A stretch of DNA of 64,000 bases from Flavobacterium haoranii. GTDB lineage: Bacteria; Bacteroidota; Bacteroidia; Flavobacteriales; Flavobacteriaceae. Under the pieces are notes generated by a model. The model was not told the origin of the DNA and did no database searches. It saw only the letters and a program-made list of their open reading frames with translations. Below, piece by piece: positions 1 to 8,850 of the stretch (position 1 is the stretch's first letter; each line of letters opens with the position of its first letter). The translations under genes and the position numbers were made by a program. Where the stretch lies: the NCBI GenBank assembly GCA_003246205.1, contig QKBC01000003.1:1-64000 (forward strand). Reading direction: 5' to 3'.

Positions 1-1365
1 AATGGTTACACTTCCTGTAGTTGAACATCCGTTTGCATCCGTGATGGTATATGTATATGAACCTGCTGTCAAGTTATTGGTTGTTGCAGTGTTATCGCCA
101 TTGCTCCAAGAGTATAAATAAGGAGTAGTACCGCCTGATACTGTCACAGTAGCACTTCCGCTAGTACTTCCATTGCAATCCACATTTGTTTGAGAGGATA
201 TAGAACTTGCTAAGGCTGCAGGTTCAGTTATTATTACATTATTCGAGCTTACACATCCATTAGTATCTGTAACCCAGTAGACGTATGTGCCAGCGACTAA
301 ATTATTTGCTGTTGCGGTTACTTGACCATCACTCCATAAATAAGTATAAGGTGCTGTACCACCTGATGCTGTTACAGTAGCACTTCCGTTAGCGTTTCCA
401 TTACAACCCACATTTGTTTGAGAGGATATTGCACTTGCTAAGGCTGTAGGTTCTGTAATAGTAAAACTTTGTATAGCAGTGCAATTATTTGCATCGGTTA
501 TTGTTACTGTATAAGTTCCTGCTGATAAACCTGTTGCAGTGGCTCCTGTTCCTCCGCTTGGTGACCATGAATAGGTATATCCTGGAGTTCCACCCGATAC
601 TGATACAGTTGCAGAACCATTTGAATCTCCATTACAATAAATATTATTTTGTGAACCTGCTGAAGTTGTAATTTGGGGATAAACCGTTGCGATTATTTCA
701 GTTCTTACACTCTCGCATCCTGTAGCATCAGCTTGCGACACCCAATAAGATGTGGTTCCGGAGATAGTAGTATTTGGAGTTGGAGCGGTAAATGAAGGCA
801 TGCCGCCTGTTGCAGCGGTATACCATTTTAAAGATGAGCCACTTCCTGTAAATGTTGCTGTTAATGGTACAGCAGTGTCTCCATAGCAATAATTTATATT
901 ATTTGTTGTGGGAGGTGAAGTCGGCATCGAAGCGGTAGGGCTAGTAACAGTAATACCCACCTTTAACTGTATATTTGGATCCCAAGTTGCACCAGCACCA
1001 GAATGGTAAAATTCTATTTTAATATCTGTTACTGGTAAATATTGAGAGGGAACCGAGACTACGCTTCCTCCACAAAGTCCGGATGCTATTGCAACTCCAT
1101 CAACATAAACTCTAAGATAGTTATTGAAAGTACAAGGGGTTGAGTTATAAAATAGAGAATGAAAATTTATTATAGTAATAGTTACATTATCTTGGCAAGA
1201 GCTAAAACCATTAAGAGTGAAATTATTCCCATTATACATAGCCCCAGAAGGTCGTGTATATGAATAAATATGGTCATAAGTTTGATTATATCCTTTTTGC
1301 GTTATAAAAAAACATATAAAAAGTAAAAAGGGTAATAATTTTTTAATATTGAAAAATTGTTTCAT
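1..1365 (-). CDS. SprB-repeat surface protein, N-terminal part (runs off window edge)
   Basis: This is the first 455 codons of a larger gene that continues beyond position 1. The ATG at 1365 opens a signal peptide (MKQFFNIKKL, then a hydrophobic core ending near ITQKGYNQ). A beta-rich region of about 200 residues follows, containing FYHSGAGATWDPNIQL, and then an Ig-like segment (SGTTSYWVSQ). At least three SprB-type repeats of roughly 75 residues come next, each with a core like CNGNANGSATVTASGG followed by YTYLWSDG and TITDANGC. SprB repeats are known from the Flavobacterium gliding adhesin SprB and many related secreted proteins, which usually end in a T9SS type B (CHU_C) domain. That end is outside the window, so secretion by T9SS is inferred. 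Function is probably adhesion or surface coating, but orthology to SprB itself is not shown. Confidence 0.85.
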   Translation of the reverse strand, partial: MKQFFNIKKLLPFLLFICFFITQKGYNQTYDHIYSYTRPSGAMYNGNNFTLNGFSSCQDNVTITIINFHSLFYNSTPCTFNNYLRVYVDGVAIASGLCGGSVVSVPSQYLPVTDIKIEFYHSGAGATWDPNIQLKVGITVTSPTASMPTSPPTTNNINYCYGDTAVPLTATFTGSGSSLKWYTAATGGMPSFTAPTPNTTISGTTSYWVSQADATGCESVRTEIIATVYPQITTSAGSQNNIYCNGDSNGSATVSVSGGTPGYTYSWSPSGGTGATATGLSAGTYTVTITDANNCTAIQSFTITEPTALASAISSQTNVGCNGNANGSATVTASGGTAPYTYLWSDGQVTATANNLVAGTYVYWVTDTNGCVSSNNVIITEPAALASSISSQTNVDCNGSTSGSATVTVSGGTTPYLYSWSNGDNTATTNNLTAGSYTYTITDANGCSTTGSVTI

Positions 1366-1639
1366 ATAAATTATTTTATAGTTATAAATATTATTAAGAG
1401 CAATAACCTTTTTAAGAGTTGTCTTCATAATTAGACTTACTACATTGTTTTCTTGCATAAATGAGGAATAGTACATGCTTAAATTATAGCTGGAGCTGGT
1501 ATAAGAACAAGCTGCCATCATTATGGATGTAATGGTTTGCTCATCTCTATATTTAGTTTATGAGACAAAAATATTTTTAATATAACTGAATATGGCTTAA
1601 AATGTTATAGAATGCAGACTTTTGTATGTGAGTGGTTAG
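1366..1639. other. Intergenic region upstream of the SprB-repeat gene
   Basis: This AT-rich gap lies between the 3' end of the LytTR regulator gene and the start of the SprB-repeat gene. I see no convincing ORF, hairpin terminator or TAnnTTTG promoter box. It presumably holds the promoter of the adhesin gene. Confidence 0.4.
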
Positions 1640-2299
1640 TTATAGCCCTTTTTTATAATTTCTGGATAGAGGTAATTCCACAGAACCTATAAATACGCTT
1701 GAGGCTGTTTTTTTAGAAATTTTTTTAGAGTTAACAATTACAGATCGATGGATTCTTGAAAATTGTTCTTTATCAAGTTTTGTGTAAAATTTTTCTAAGG
1801 ATTCACGGATTGATATTTTTTTTGTTGAAGTAAATAAATCAATATAATTGCCGTCACTTTTAATGTATAAGATGTCATTGTAAGTCAGGATAATTTCCTG
1901 AAAACCATCTTTAATAGAGATGTACTCAGGTTCTTTTTTTAGATTTGCTAGTTGTATGGCAGCTAACAAATCGGCTTTTTTTACAGGTTTTGTTAAATAC
2001 GATTCCGGTTTAGTCGCAATGGCTTTTTGAATGGTCGCAATGTCTTGTTGAGCCGTTATGAAAATAACCTTGGCTAATGTATTTTTATTCTTTGCTAATT
2101 CTATTCCTGAATCTTTTCCTTCAATATTAATATCAAGCAATATAATTTCCGGTTGAAAATTTATTATTTTCTTTTGAGCAGTCTCAATATCATAAGCTAT
2201 TTCAATGTTGTTAATTCCTTCATCGCTTAATAGGTTGTTTATATAATCTGCAATAAGGACTTGGTCTTCAACTATCAGAATTTTAGTGGATTTGGACAT
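1640..2299 (-). CDS. LytTR-family response regulator
   Basis: This 219-residue protein has an N-terminal receiver domain (about residues 5-122) with the acidic pair E11-D12, phosphoacceptor D56 (in IILLDINIEG), T82 and the conserved K104-P105. A C-terminal LytTR DNA-binding domain follows (about 125-219; YIKSDGNYIDL, then FSRIHRSVIVN). Such proteins are phosphorylated by a partner histidine kinase and bind pairs of short direct repeats. The gene starts 5 bp after the stop of the TPR histidine kinase at 2305-4023, so the two form a cognate pair in one operon. The next gene downstream is the SprB-repeat protein, an attractive but unproven target. A second similar pair lies at 37716-40321. Confidence 0.93.
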   Translation of the reverse strand: MSKSTKILIVEDQVLIADYINNLLSDEGINNIEIAYDIETAQKKIINFQPEIILLDINIEGKDSGIELAKNKNTLAKVIFITAQQDIATIQKAIATKPESYLTKPVKKADLLAAIQLANLKKEPEYISIKDGFQEIILTYNDILYIKSDGNYIDLFTSTKKISIRESLEKFYTKLDKEQFSRIHRSVIVNSKKISKKTASSVFIGSVELPLSRNYKKGL

Positions 2300-2304
2300 A
2301 GGGG

Positions 2305-4023
2305 CTATTTTTTATTTTTTATTTGCTTTTCAAAATAAAACAAAAATCCGTTAGTAATTTTTATAGTATAGTCTGTTTTAATTTGTGTACAAAGCTTTGA
2401 AATTAATTTAGGGTTGAATTCTTTTGTCTTACTGCGTGTTCCGTTGTCAGTATAGCGAAACGTAAGAATATTGTTTTTTATCGTTAAATCAAAAGTAATC
2501 AGCTTTTCTGTTTGTTCTTTCGTATAGGCGTGTTTTACGGAATTAATGCAGAGCTCTGTTAAAAGTAAACCAAGATACATAGCTAGGTCAGTTTGAATGG
2601 AGAATTTTTCTATGTTAAAAATGGCAGTTATATGATTTGCGCTAAAGATGTCTTGAAAATTAACCCTTATCTCATTCAGGTAATCGAAAATTTGAATTTT
2701 TCTTTTATCATTTGATTGATATAAATGCCTGTGAAGGGTTGATATGGTTTCAACCTTTGAAAGAACTTTTTTTATAGAATCTCGTTCATCTCTTTTTTCA
2801 ATTTTTCGTAGTTCGTCTGTAAGTAGGGCTATTATTAATTGCAGATTGTTGTTAATTCTATGATTGGCTTCACTTAAGAGAAATTCATTTTCATGGGATA
2901 AGTTTTGTAAGGTTTTGTTACTTTTTTTGGTCTTTCTGTAGAATGTTATAATAATGATTGTTATCATAATAGAGACGGCTAATATTCCTAAAGAAGAGAC
3001 AAGTTTGATCTTTGAGTTTTTAAGTTCGTTTGATTGGTTTTTAAGAGATAACTCTTTAATAGCGATTTCACTATCTTTTTTGTCCGACTCATATTTCCGT
3101 TCAGCTTCTATTAATTGACTGTTCCACTTTTTAATAAATTCCTCTTTTTCAAGTTCTTGGTAATTCTCATGGTATTTTAAAGCTTGCTCAAAATCGCCTG
3201 TTTTTTTATAGTAGTGGTAGTTTAAAAGATTGAAAGTTTTTAAAAAGATATTGTATTGTTTTTTTTGAGAAATTTGGAGCCCTTTGTCGATGAATTCTTT
3301 AGCATCTTTTATTCTTTCTTGTTTGGCATATAAGCGCACAAGATTTGCTAAAACATTAGCTTGATATATTGAATCCCCAACAATTTCAAACAGAGAGAGG
3401 GATTTTTTATAGAAAATTTCTGCTTTAGGGTTGTTCAGATTTTCATAAGCATAGCCTATTTCATTTAGAGAAGAAGCTTTAAGAGACTGGGAATGAATTT
3501 TTTGTGCAATTGCAATAACTTTTTCAGAACATTTGATCGAATTATAATAGTCATCTTCTTTTTCTGTATAAATTGCAGCTTTTCTATTCCAATAATATGC
3601 TATGTTTTCTGGAGAAACAAAAGAAGTGTCTATAATTTCTTTAGCTAATTTCAGGTATTTTTGCGAAAAGTTAAAATCATATTTGGCTCTGTAAAACTCT
3701 GCAAAAAAAATATAGAGTTCAGCCAGTCGGTTTTGTAACTGTAATTTTTTGAATATTTTTTCCGCTTTCTCTAAGTGTTCTAAAGATTGTGCATATTCTG
3801 TTTTTAGCTTGTATGCTTTGCCTAAATTCATTTGTAAGATTCCCTTGGTTGAATCCGGATAGGTGGCATGTTCGTTTTTAAATTTCTGAAAGTAATAAAG
3901 GGCACTATCTGCTTTTGAAAGTTCTAAATAAGTTACTCCTTTTTGAAAATCACTTGAGAATTGAGCAAAAAGAATATTTGTAAAGAGGAATAGGAAGACA
4001 GTATAGTAATCCTTGAAATTCAT
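2305..4023 (-). CDS. TPR-containing sensor histidine kinase (HisKA_2-like)
   Basis: This 572-residue protein has an N-terminal signal or membrane segment (about residues 7-21), a periplasmic region of TPR-like helical repeats to about residue 300, a short coiled coil, and one membrane segment at about 341-361. The cytoplasmic part begins with a HisKA_2-type phosphoacceptor box, EANHRINNNLQL, with H388. The ATPase domain shows an N box (LLLTELCINSVKHAY) and a G1 box (YTDNGT). The C-terminal end after the G1 box is short and lacks an obvious second glycine-rich lid, which may mean a diverged ATP lid. It is paired with the LytTR regulator immediately downstream. This TPR-kinase/LytTR arrangement is common in Bacteroidota; the signal is unknown. 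Confidence 0.9.
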   Translation of the reverse strand: MNFKDYYTVFLFLFTNILFAQFSSDFQKGVTYLELSKADSALYYFQKFKNEHATYPDSTKGILQMNLGKAYKLKTEYAQSLEHLEKAEKIFKKLQLQNRLAELYIFFAEFYRAKYDFNFSQKYLKLAKEIIDTSFVSPENIAYYWNRKAAIYTEKEDDYYNSIKCSEKVIAIAQKIHSQSLKASSLNEIGYAYENLNNPKAEIFYKKSLSLFEIVGDSIYQANVLANLVRLYAKQERIKDAKEFIDKGLQISQKKQYNIFLKTFNLLNYHYYKKTGDFEQALKYHENYQELEKEEFIKKWNSQLIEAERKYESDKKDSEIAIKELSLKNQSNELKNSKIKLVSSLGILAVSIMITIIIITFYRKTKKSNKTLQNLSHENEFLLSEANHRINNNLQLIIALLTDELRKIEKRDERDSIKKVLSKVETISTLHRHLYQSNDKRKIQIFDYLNEIRVNFQDIFSANHITAIFNIEKFSIQTDLAMYLGLLLTELCINSVKHAYTKEQTEKLITFDLTIKNNILTFRYTDNGTRSKTKEFNPKLISKLCTQIKTDYTIKITNGFLFYFEKQIKNKK

Positions 4024-4054
4024 GGAGCAGCCTTTTTTATACTTTGAGATAAAA

Positions 4055-4618
4055 TTAAGAATTTCTCGTCCAGCAATCTGTAATATGATCGTTAACCATT
4101 CCTGTGGCTTGCATGTGGGCGTAAACTACTGTGGAGCCAACAAATTTAAAACCTCGCTTTTTTAAGTCTTTACTTAGGTTATCTGATATTTCAGTTGTTG
4201 CAGGGACTTCGGATAAAGATGGAGGTTGGTTGTCGATAGGTTTTCCGTCAACAAAACCCCAGATGTATTCCGAAAAGCTTCCGAATTCTTCTTGAACTTT
4301 TATAAAAGCTTGAGCATTAGTTACGGCTGCTTTTATTTTTAATTTATTGCGAATGATTCCCGGATTTTCACAAAGTGAAATTGTTTTTTCGTCTGTAAAA
4401 TTGGCTACCTTTTGAATATCAAATTCTTCAAAGGCTTCTCTGAAATTCTCTCTTTTAGCTAAAACAGTATACCAACTCAAACCTGCCTGAAAGGTTTCGA
4501 GAATTAAAAATTCAAAAATGGTCGGATCGTCGTAAACAGGTTTTCCCCATTCATTATCATGATAATTTCTGTATAAATCATCTTTTTCACACCAAGCGCA
4601 TCTGTTTTTTGAAGCCAT
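4055..4618 (-). CDS. tag: DNA-3-methyladenine glycosylase I
   Basis: This 187-residue protein has the full length and signature of Tag, which excises 3-methyladenine from alkylated DNA to start base excision repair. The N-terminal CAWCEKDDLYRNYHDNEWG block and the C-terminal NDHITDCW block match the Tag zinc site (an N-terminal Cys and the His of YHDNEWG, plus the late His and Cys). The middle block LILETFQAGLSWYTVL matches the helix-hairpin-helix core with its catalytic Glu. The gene is separated by only 2 bp from the VF530-family gene upstream, and it precedes the kinase gene, so it is likely in the same transcript as the former. Confidence 0.95.
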   Translation of the reverse strand: MASKNRCAWCEKDDLYRNYHDNEWGKPVYDDPTIFEFLILETFQAGLSWYTVLAKRENFREAFEEFDIQKVANFTDEKTISLCENPGIIRNKLKIKAAVTNAQAFIKVQEEFGSFSEYIWGFVDGKPIDNQPPSLSEVPATTEISDNLSKDLKKRGFKFVGSTVVYAHMQATGMVNDHITDCWTRNS

Positions 4619-4620
4619 TT

Positions 4621-4839
4621 TTAAATAAGTTTAGGTAATGTTCTAATATATAATTCTTCTACTTTTTTTCTTGCCCAATCCGTTTTTCTAAGGAACTTTA
4701 AGCTTGAGTTTATAGATGGATTTACATTGAAACAACGTATTTGAATCAATTCGCCTAAAGTGTCAAATCCATAAAAAGCAACTAAAGTTTCCAGAATGGT
4801 CTTTAGGGTTTTTCCATGAAGTGGATTGTTTTCTTGCAT
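4621..4839 (-). CDS. VF530 family (DUF2132) small protein
   Basis: This 72-residue protein matches the VF530/DUF2132 family: it opens with [17 protein letters not shown] and has the characteristic [20 protein letters not shown] and [12 protein letters not shown] blocks. The family is annotated as DNA-binding from the Vibrio structure, but its role is not established. The length is typical and the ATG start is unambiguous. It lies 2 bp upstream of tag, a DNA repair gene, which agrees with a nucleic-acid-related job but proves nothing. The tsf terminator lies just upstream. Confidence 0.88.
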   Translation of the reverse strand: MQENNPLHGKTLKTILETLVAFYGFDTLGELIQIRCFNVNPSINSSLKFLRKTDWARKKVEELYIRTLPKLI

Positions 4840-4860
4840 AAAGTAAAAGTAATAAAAAAA

Positions 4861-4886
4861 ACCTCAATCAAAATTTTGATTGAGGT
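4861..4886. terminator. Intrinsic terminator after tsf
   Basis: A perfect 26-bp palindrome (ACCTCAATCAAAA with its complement) is flanked by A-runs on the left and T-rich sequence on the right, so it would work in both directions. It sits 28 bp past the tsf stop codon and ends the rplM-rpsI-rpsB-tsf transcript. Confidence 0.9.
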
Positions 4887-4914
4887 TTTCATTTTTATAT
4901 TGTGTTAGGAAAAA

Positions 4915-5739
4915 TTATCCTAAAGCAACTCTTCTGAAACCTGTAACAGTTAAACCACCGTCAACAGTTTTTACATAAGCAGCAACACTCATAGAACCAT
5001 CTTTAATATAATCTTGGTTTACTAAAGTATTGTCTTTGAAGAAACGGTTTAATTTTCCTTTAGCGATGTTGTCTAACATAGCTTCCGGTTTACCTTCTGC
5101 ACGTAATTGATCTTTAGCGATTTCAATTTCTTTAGCAATTGTATCTGCATCAACACCATCTTCATTTAATGCGATAGGGTTCATAGCAGCAGCTTGCATA
5201 GCAACGTTTCTTGCAGCTTCTTCAGCTCCTTCTACATTAGCTGATAAAGCAACTAAAGTAGCGATTTTGTTTCCTGCGTGGATGTAAGAACCTACAAAAG
5301 CTCCTTCTAATTTCTCGAAAGAACCGATTTCGATTTTTTCACCGATAACACCAGTTTGCTCAATTAATTTCTCAGCTACAGTAATACCACCGAAATCAGA
5401 AGCTAATAATTCTTCTTTAGTAGCATAATTTAAAGCTTGAGTAGCTAAGTCAGTAGCTAATTTTACGAAACCTTCATTTTTACCTACGAAGTCAGTTTCA
5501 CAGTTTAATGTAATTACAACACCAGCTGTTTTGTCTGCATTAACCACAGCGATAGCAGCACCTTCAGTAGATTCTCTGTCAGAACGGTTAGCAGCAACTT
5601 TTTGTCCTTTTTTTCTAAGGATTTCAATTGCTTTATCAAAATCACCTTCTGCTTCTACTAGAGCTTTTTTACAATCCATCATACCGGCACCGGTAGTCTG
5701 TCTTAATTTATTTACATCTGCAGCAGTAATATTTGCCAT
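4915..5739 (-). CDS. tsf: Translation elongation factor Ts
   Basis: This is the guanine nucleotide exchange factor for EF-Tu. The N-terminal UBA-like domain shows ITAADVNKLRQTTGAGMMDC followed by KKALVEAEGDFDKAIEILRK, and the core has the TDFVGKNEGF block. An upstream in-frame start at 5772 would add 11 residues (MEFLLLKTKQV) that fall in a repeat-rich intergenic region. The ATG at 5739, giving MANITAADV, matches the family start and is chosen here (274 aa). It lies downstream of rpsB, the classical order, with a 132-bp gap that contains a nested inverted repeat. Confidence 0.97.
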   Translation of the reverse strand: MANITAADVNKLRQTTGAGMMDCKKALVEAEGDFDKAIEILRKKGQKVAANRSDRESTEGAAIAVVNADKTAGVVITLNCETDFVGKNEGFVKLATDLATQALNYATKEELLASDFGGITVAEKLIEQTGVIGEKIEIGSFEKLEGAFVGSYIHAGNKIATLVALSANVEGAEEAARNVAMQAAAMNPIALNEDGVDADTIAKEIEIAKDQLRAEGKPEAMLDNIAKGKLNRFFKDNTLVNQDYIKDGSMSVAAYVKTVDGGLTVTGFRRVALG

Positions 5740-5764
5740 AACTTGTTTTGTTTTTAAAAGTAAA

Positions 5765-5860
5765 AATTCCAAAATTCAAAAACCAAATTCCAATTTTAAA
5801 TTATTATCAACTTTTTGTTTCAAATAAGCACTTTTGGAATTTGGAATTTGTTTTGGAATT
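5765..5860. repeat. Nested inverted repeat between rpsB and tsf
   Basis: Two pairs of arms are nested. The outer pair is AATTCCAAAA at 5765-5774 with TTTTGGAATT at 5851-5860. The inner pair is CCAAATTCCAA at 5783-5793 with TTGGAATTTGG at 5834-5844. The words AATTCC and GGAATT recur several times. It looks like a dispersed intergenic palindromic element inserted inside a ribosomal operon. It could instead be a transcript-processing hairpin. Copy number elsewhere cannot be judged from this window. Confidence 0.65.
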
Positions 5861-5871
5861 ATTATAAATAA

Positions 5872-6630
5872 TTATTCTTTGTTTGTTGTAGCTTCTTCTT
5901 TTACATCAGCTTCTTTAGCAGGAGCTTCTTCTTTTTCAGCTTTTCTATCAGCTAAACCTTCAACGATAGCACCAGAAACTAATGAAAGAATTTTATCAAT
6001 TGATTTAGAAGCATCATCATTTGCAGGGATAACATAATCGATCGGACGAGGATCTGAGTTTGTATCTACCATTGCAAAAACTGGAATGTTTAATTTTAAT
6101 GCTTCTTTTATTGCGATATGTTCTGCTTTAACATCAACTACAAATAAAGCCGCAGGCAATCTAGTCATGTCTGCAATAGAACCTAAGTTTTTCTCTAATT
6201 TAGCACGTAAACGGTCAACTTGTAAACGTTCTTTTTTAGATAATGTGTTAAATGTTCCGTCTTTCTTCATTCTGTCAATCGAAGCCATTTTTTTAACGGC
6301 TTTACGAATCGTAACGAAGTTTGTTAACATACCACCTGGCCATCTTTCAGTGATGTAGGGCATGTTACATGCACTTGCTTTTTCAGCAACAATGTCTTTA
6401 GCTTGTTTTTTGGTAGCTACAAAAAGGATTTTTCTACCAGAAGCAGCGATTTTTTTCAAAGCTTCATTAGCTTCTTCAATTTTAGCTGCAGTTTTGTATA
6501 AATTGATGATATGGATGCCGTTACGCTCCATATAGATGTAAGGAGCCATATTTGGATCCCATTTGCGAGTCATGTGTCCAAAGTGAACACCAGCTTCTAA
6601 TAACTCTTTAACGTCTATTTTGTTTGCCAT
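5872..6630 (-). CDS. rpsB: 30S ribosomal protein S2
   Basis: This 252-residue protein has the S2 hallmarks: MANKIDVKELLEAGVHFGH at the start, TRKWDPNMAPYIY, ERWPGGMLTNF, and PVFAMVDTNSDPRPIDYVIP near the end of the core. It ends in a charged Glu/Lys/Ala-rich tail of about 25 residues, usual for Bacteroidota. S2 binds the 30S head-body junction and is needed for S1 recruitment where S1 exists. No TAnnTTTG box occurs in the 149 bp between rpsI and rpsB, so it is probably transcribed from the rplM promoter. Confidence 0.98.
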   Translation of the reverse strand: MANKIDVKELLEAGVHFGHMTRKWDPNMAPYIYMERNGIHIINLYKTAAKIEEANEALKKIAASGRKILFVATKKQAKDIVAEKASACNMPYITERWPGGMLTNFVTIRKAVKKMASIDRMKKDGTFNTLSKKERLQVDRLRAKLEKNLGSIADMTRLPAALFVVDVKAEHIAIKEALKLNIPVFAMVDTNSDPRPIDYVIPANDDASKSIDKILSLVSGAIVEGLADRKAEKEEAPAKEADVKEEATTNKE

Positions 6631-6779
6631 TTTTGTAATAGTTTACGTTCCGTTGATTAGCAATGAATAAGTAGCGATATTATCGGTCTTATCCATTTAG
6701 ATGCTAAACTAATTCCCTCTTGAAAAGGAATAACGACAACTGTGTTTTTAATTTCAATAATAAATGAACAAGAAATTGA

Positions 6780-7166
6780 TTAACGTTTAGAGAATTGGAA
6801 TCTCTTACGTGCTTTTTTCTGACCAAATTTCTTACGTTCTACCATACGAGGATCTCTTGTTAATAATCCTTCCGGTTTTAAAATAGCTCTGTTTTCAGCT
6901 TCTACTTCACACATTGCTCTGGCGATAGCCATACGTACAGCTTCTGCCTGACCAGTTGTTCCACCACCATAAACATTTACTTTAACGTCAAAGTTTCCTG
7001 CATTTTCAGTCATAGCTAAAGGTTGCATTACTTTGTACTGTAAAGTTGGTGTAGGGAAGTAGTTAGTAAATTCTCTTTTGTTTACTGTGATGTTACCAGT
7101 ACCTTCAGTAACATAAACACGAGCAACAGCGGTTTTTCTTCTACCGATTTTGTGAATAACTCCCAT
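6780..7166 (-). CDS. rpsI: 30S ribosomal protein S9
   Basis: This 128-residue protein is a full-length S9. It shows the N-terminal [13 protein letters not shown] block, the central [20 protein letters not shown] block, and the basic C-terminal tail with [12 protein letters not shown] that reaches toward P-site tRNA. Its ATG overlaps the stop codon of rplM by one base (TAATG), so the two are translationally coupled, the conserved L13-S9 pair. Confidence 0.98.
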   Translation of the reverse strand: MGVIHKIGRRKTAVARVYVTEGTGNITVNKREFTNYFPTPTLQYKVMQPLAMTENAGNFDVKVNVYGGGTTGQAEAVRMAIARAMCEVEAENRAILKPEGLLTRDPRMVERKKFGQKKARKRFQFSKR

Positions 7167-7621
7167 TACTTAAGATCGTTTAAGTTTACAGTTTTAGGTT
7201 TTTGAGCTTCGTGTTTGTGCTCTGAACCTACATATACATTTAAATTGCGGAATAACTGAGCGCCTAGTTTGTTTTTAGGCAACATTCCTTTTACAGCTTT
7301 TTCTACTAATACAGCAGGGTTTTTAGCCTGTTGTTCTCTAGCAGTTAAAGTTCTTTGACCACCTGGGTAACCTGTGTGACGCATGTAAATTTTGTCAGTC
7401 AATTTGTTACCAGTAAGGTTGATTTTTTCTGCGTTGATAACGATAACATTATCTCCACAGTCAACGTGCGGCGTATAACTTGGTTTGTATTTACCTCTTA
7501 ATAGCATAGCTACTTTTGAAGCAAAACGACCTAAGTTATGACCTTCAGCGTCTACAACAATCCACTGCTTGTCTGCAGTAGCCTTGTTAGCTGATACTGT
7601 CTTGTAGCTTAATGTGTTCAC
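7166..7621 (-). CDS. rplM: 50S ribosomal protein L13
   Basis: This 151-residue protein matches L13: [38 protein letters not shown], and the C-terminal [14 protein letters not shown] block. L13 is an early 23S assembly protein. The start codon is GTG at 7621; no ATG is available in frame, and the N-terminus MNTLSYKT fits the family. It is the first gene of the rplM-rpsI-rpsB-tsf operon and has a perfect upstream promoter at 7667-7697. Confidence 0.97.
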   Translation of the reverse strand: MNTLSYKTVSANKATADKQWIVVDAEGHNLGRFASKVAMLLRGKYKPSYTPHVDCGDNVIVINAEKINLTGNKLTDKIYMRHTGYPGGQRTLTAREQQAKNPAVLVEKAVKGMLPKNKLGAQLFRNLNVYVGSEHKHEAQKPKTVNLNDLK

Positions 7622-7666
7622 AATAATTAATTTTAATTAAACATTCCATTCCCAATTAAGGGAGTG

Positions 7667-7697
7667 CAAAAGTACAATTATTTAATATAAAAGCAAA
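7667..7697 (-). promoter_or_regulatory. Bacteroidetes-type promoter of the rplM operon
   Basis: On the minus strand, TTTG (7694-7697) and TACTTTTG (7667-7674) are separated by exactly 19 bp. This matches the Bacteroidetes housekeeping consensus TTTG-N19-TAnnTTTG without a mismatch. It lies about 45 bp upstream of the rplM GTG. Confidence 0.85.
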
Positions 7698-7827
7698 TAG
7701 TATTTTGATTTTTATTCTATTAGCCTCAAAAGATAGCCTTTTTAAGGTAATTTGCATCTTGTCAATATTTTATATTATTATTGAGAAATATATAAATTTT
7801 ATTAATTTTACTTTCTAATTTGACAAT

Positions 7828-8850
7828 ATGAAACCAAAGGCAACTTTAAAACAAATAGCAAAAGAATTGGGTGTATCTGTTTCAACTGTTTCAAAGGCTT
7901 TGAATGATAGCCCCGAAATTAGTGAAGCAACAAAAGAAAAGATAAAAGAATATGCTGCTTTTAAAAATTATAAGCCAAATAGTATTGCCAAAAATTTAAA
8001 AAATCAACGAACCAATACTTTAGGGGTTATTTTACCTAATATTTTAAATCCGTTCTTTGCTAAAGTTTTTTCCGGCATTGAGAAGAAGGCTATTGAACTC
8101 GGTTATAATGTTATCACCGGAATCTCAAATGAATCTTGCCAGAAGGAAAAACAGGTGATTGAAATGTTGAATAATGGTACTATTGACGGATTCATCCTTT
8201 CTGTTGCAGAAGAAACTCAGGCTTTGAAAGATTATGATCATTTAAATAATGTGATTAAATGGGGAACGCCTATAGTGATGTTTGATCGTGTTGTAGATGA
8301 AGTAGTTTGTGATAAAGTTGTTGTCGATGATTTTGATTCGGCTTTTGATGCCGCGCAGCATTTAATTAAAACCGGATGCAAAAAAATTGCGGTGATAACC
8401 ACGATCGCTAATTTAAGTGTGGGACAACTTCGTTTGGACGGTTTCCAAAAAGCGATGAAAGAGGCTCAGATGGAAGATCAAATGGTTGTATTATCTGAGA
8501 ATGATATTGATATTTTTAATGATAAACTTAAAAAAGTAATAGATGCTAAGACATTAGACGGGATTTTTGCATTAGATGAGCATGCTGCCACGATGGCTTT
8601 AAAGTTGGCAATAAAAGCAGGGTATAAAATTCCGAAAGAATTGTCTATAATTGGTTTCGCTGATGGTGTTTGGTCAAAAAGATTAACGCCAAGTTTGTCT
8701 ACTGTTAGCCAGCATGCACCTGAAATCGGTGAAAAAACGGCAGAATTGTTAATAGAGCGTATTAATAATGAGGATGAATATTACCGATACAATACGTATA
8801 CTATTAAAACAGAATTGAGACAACGGGAATCGACCCGCAAACTAGGATAA
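7828..8850 (+). CDS. LacI-family transcriptional regulator
   Basis: This 340-residue protein has an N-terminal LacI helix-turn-helix and hinge (about residues 5-60; LKQIAKELGVSVSTVSKALN, then YKPNSIAKNLK). A periplasmic-binding-protein-like sugar sensor domain follows, starting at TLGVILPNILNPFFAKV and ending with the VSQHAPEIGEKTAELLIERI block. Such regulators control carbohydrate genes and respond to a sugar or sugar phosphate. No carbohydrate genes are next to it, so the target is unknown. The 3' end overlaps the convergent PnuC-like gene by 9 bp. Confidence 0.95.
   Translation: MKPKATLKQIAKELGVSVSTVSKALNDSPEISEATKEKIKEYAAFKNYKPNSIAKNLKNQRTNTLGVILPNILNPFFAKVFSGIEKKAIELGYNVITGISNESCQKEKQVIEMLNNGTIDGFILSVAEETQALKDYDHLNNVIKWGTPIVMFDRVVDEVVCDKVVVDDFDSAFDAAQHLIKTGCKKIAVITTIANLSVGQLRLDGFQKAMKEAQMEDQMVVLSENDIDIFNDKLKKVIDAKTLDGIFALDEHAATMALKLAIKAGYKIPKELSIIGFADGVWSKRLTPSLSTVSQHAPEIGEKTAELLIERINNEDEYYRYNTYTIKTELRQRESTRKLG

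Noticed and set aside
1..1365. Regular repeats that might be a CRISPR array
   Set aside because: The repeats are coding, about 225 bp long, diverged, and in frame in one open minus-strand gene (SprB repeats). There are no short identical repeats with unique spacers.
5531..6358. Plus-strand open frames opposite tsf and rpsB
   Set aside because: They are antisense shadows of highly conserved ribosomal genes, with no family resemblance and no start context.
6631..6779. Ribosomal protein S2 autoregulatory leader
   Set aside because: A weak ATTCC/GGAAT pairing is visible, but it is too short and unsupported to call an RNA regulator.
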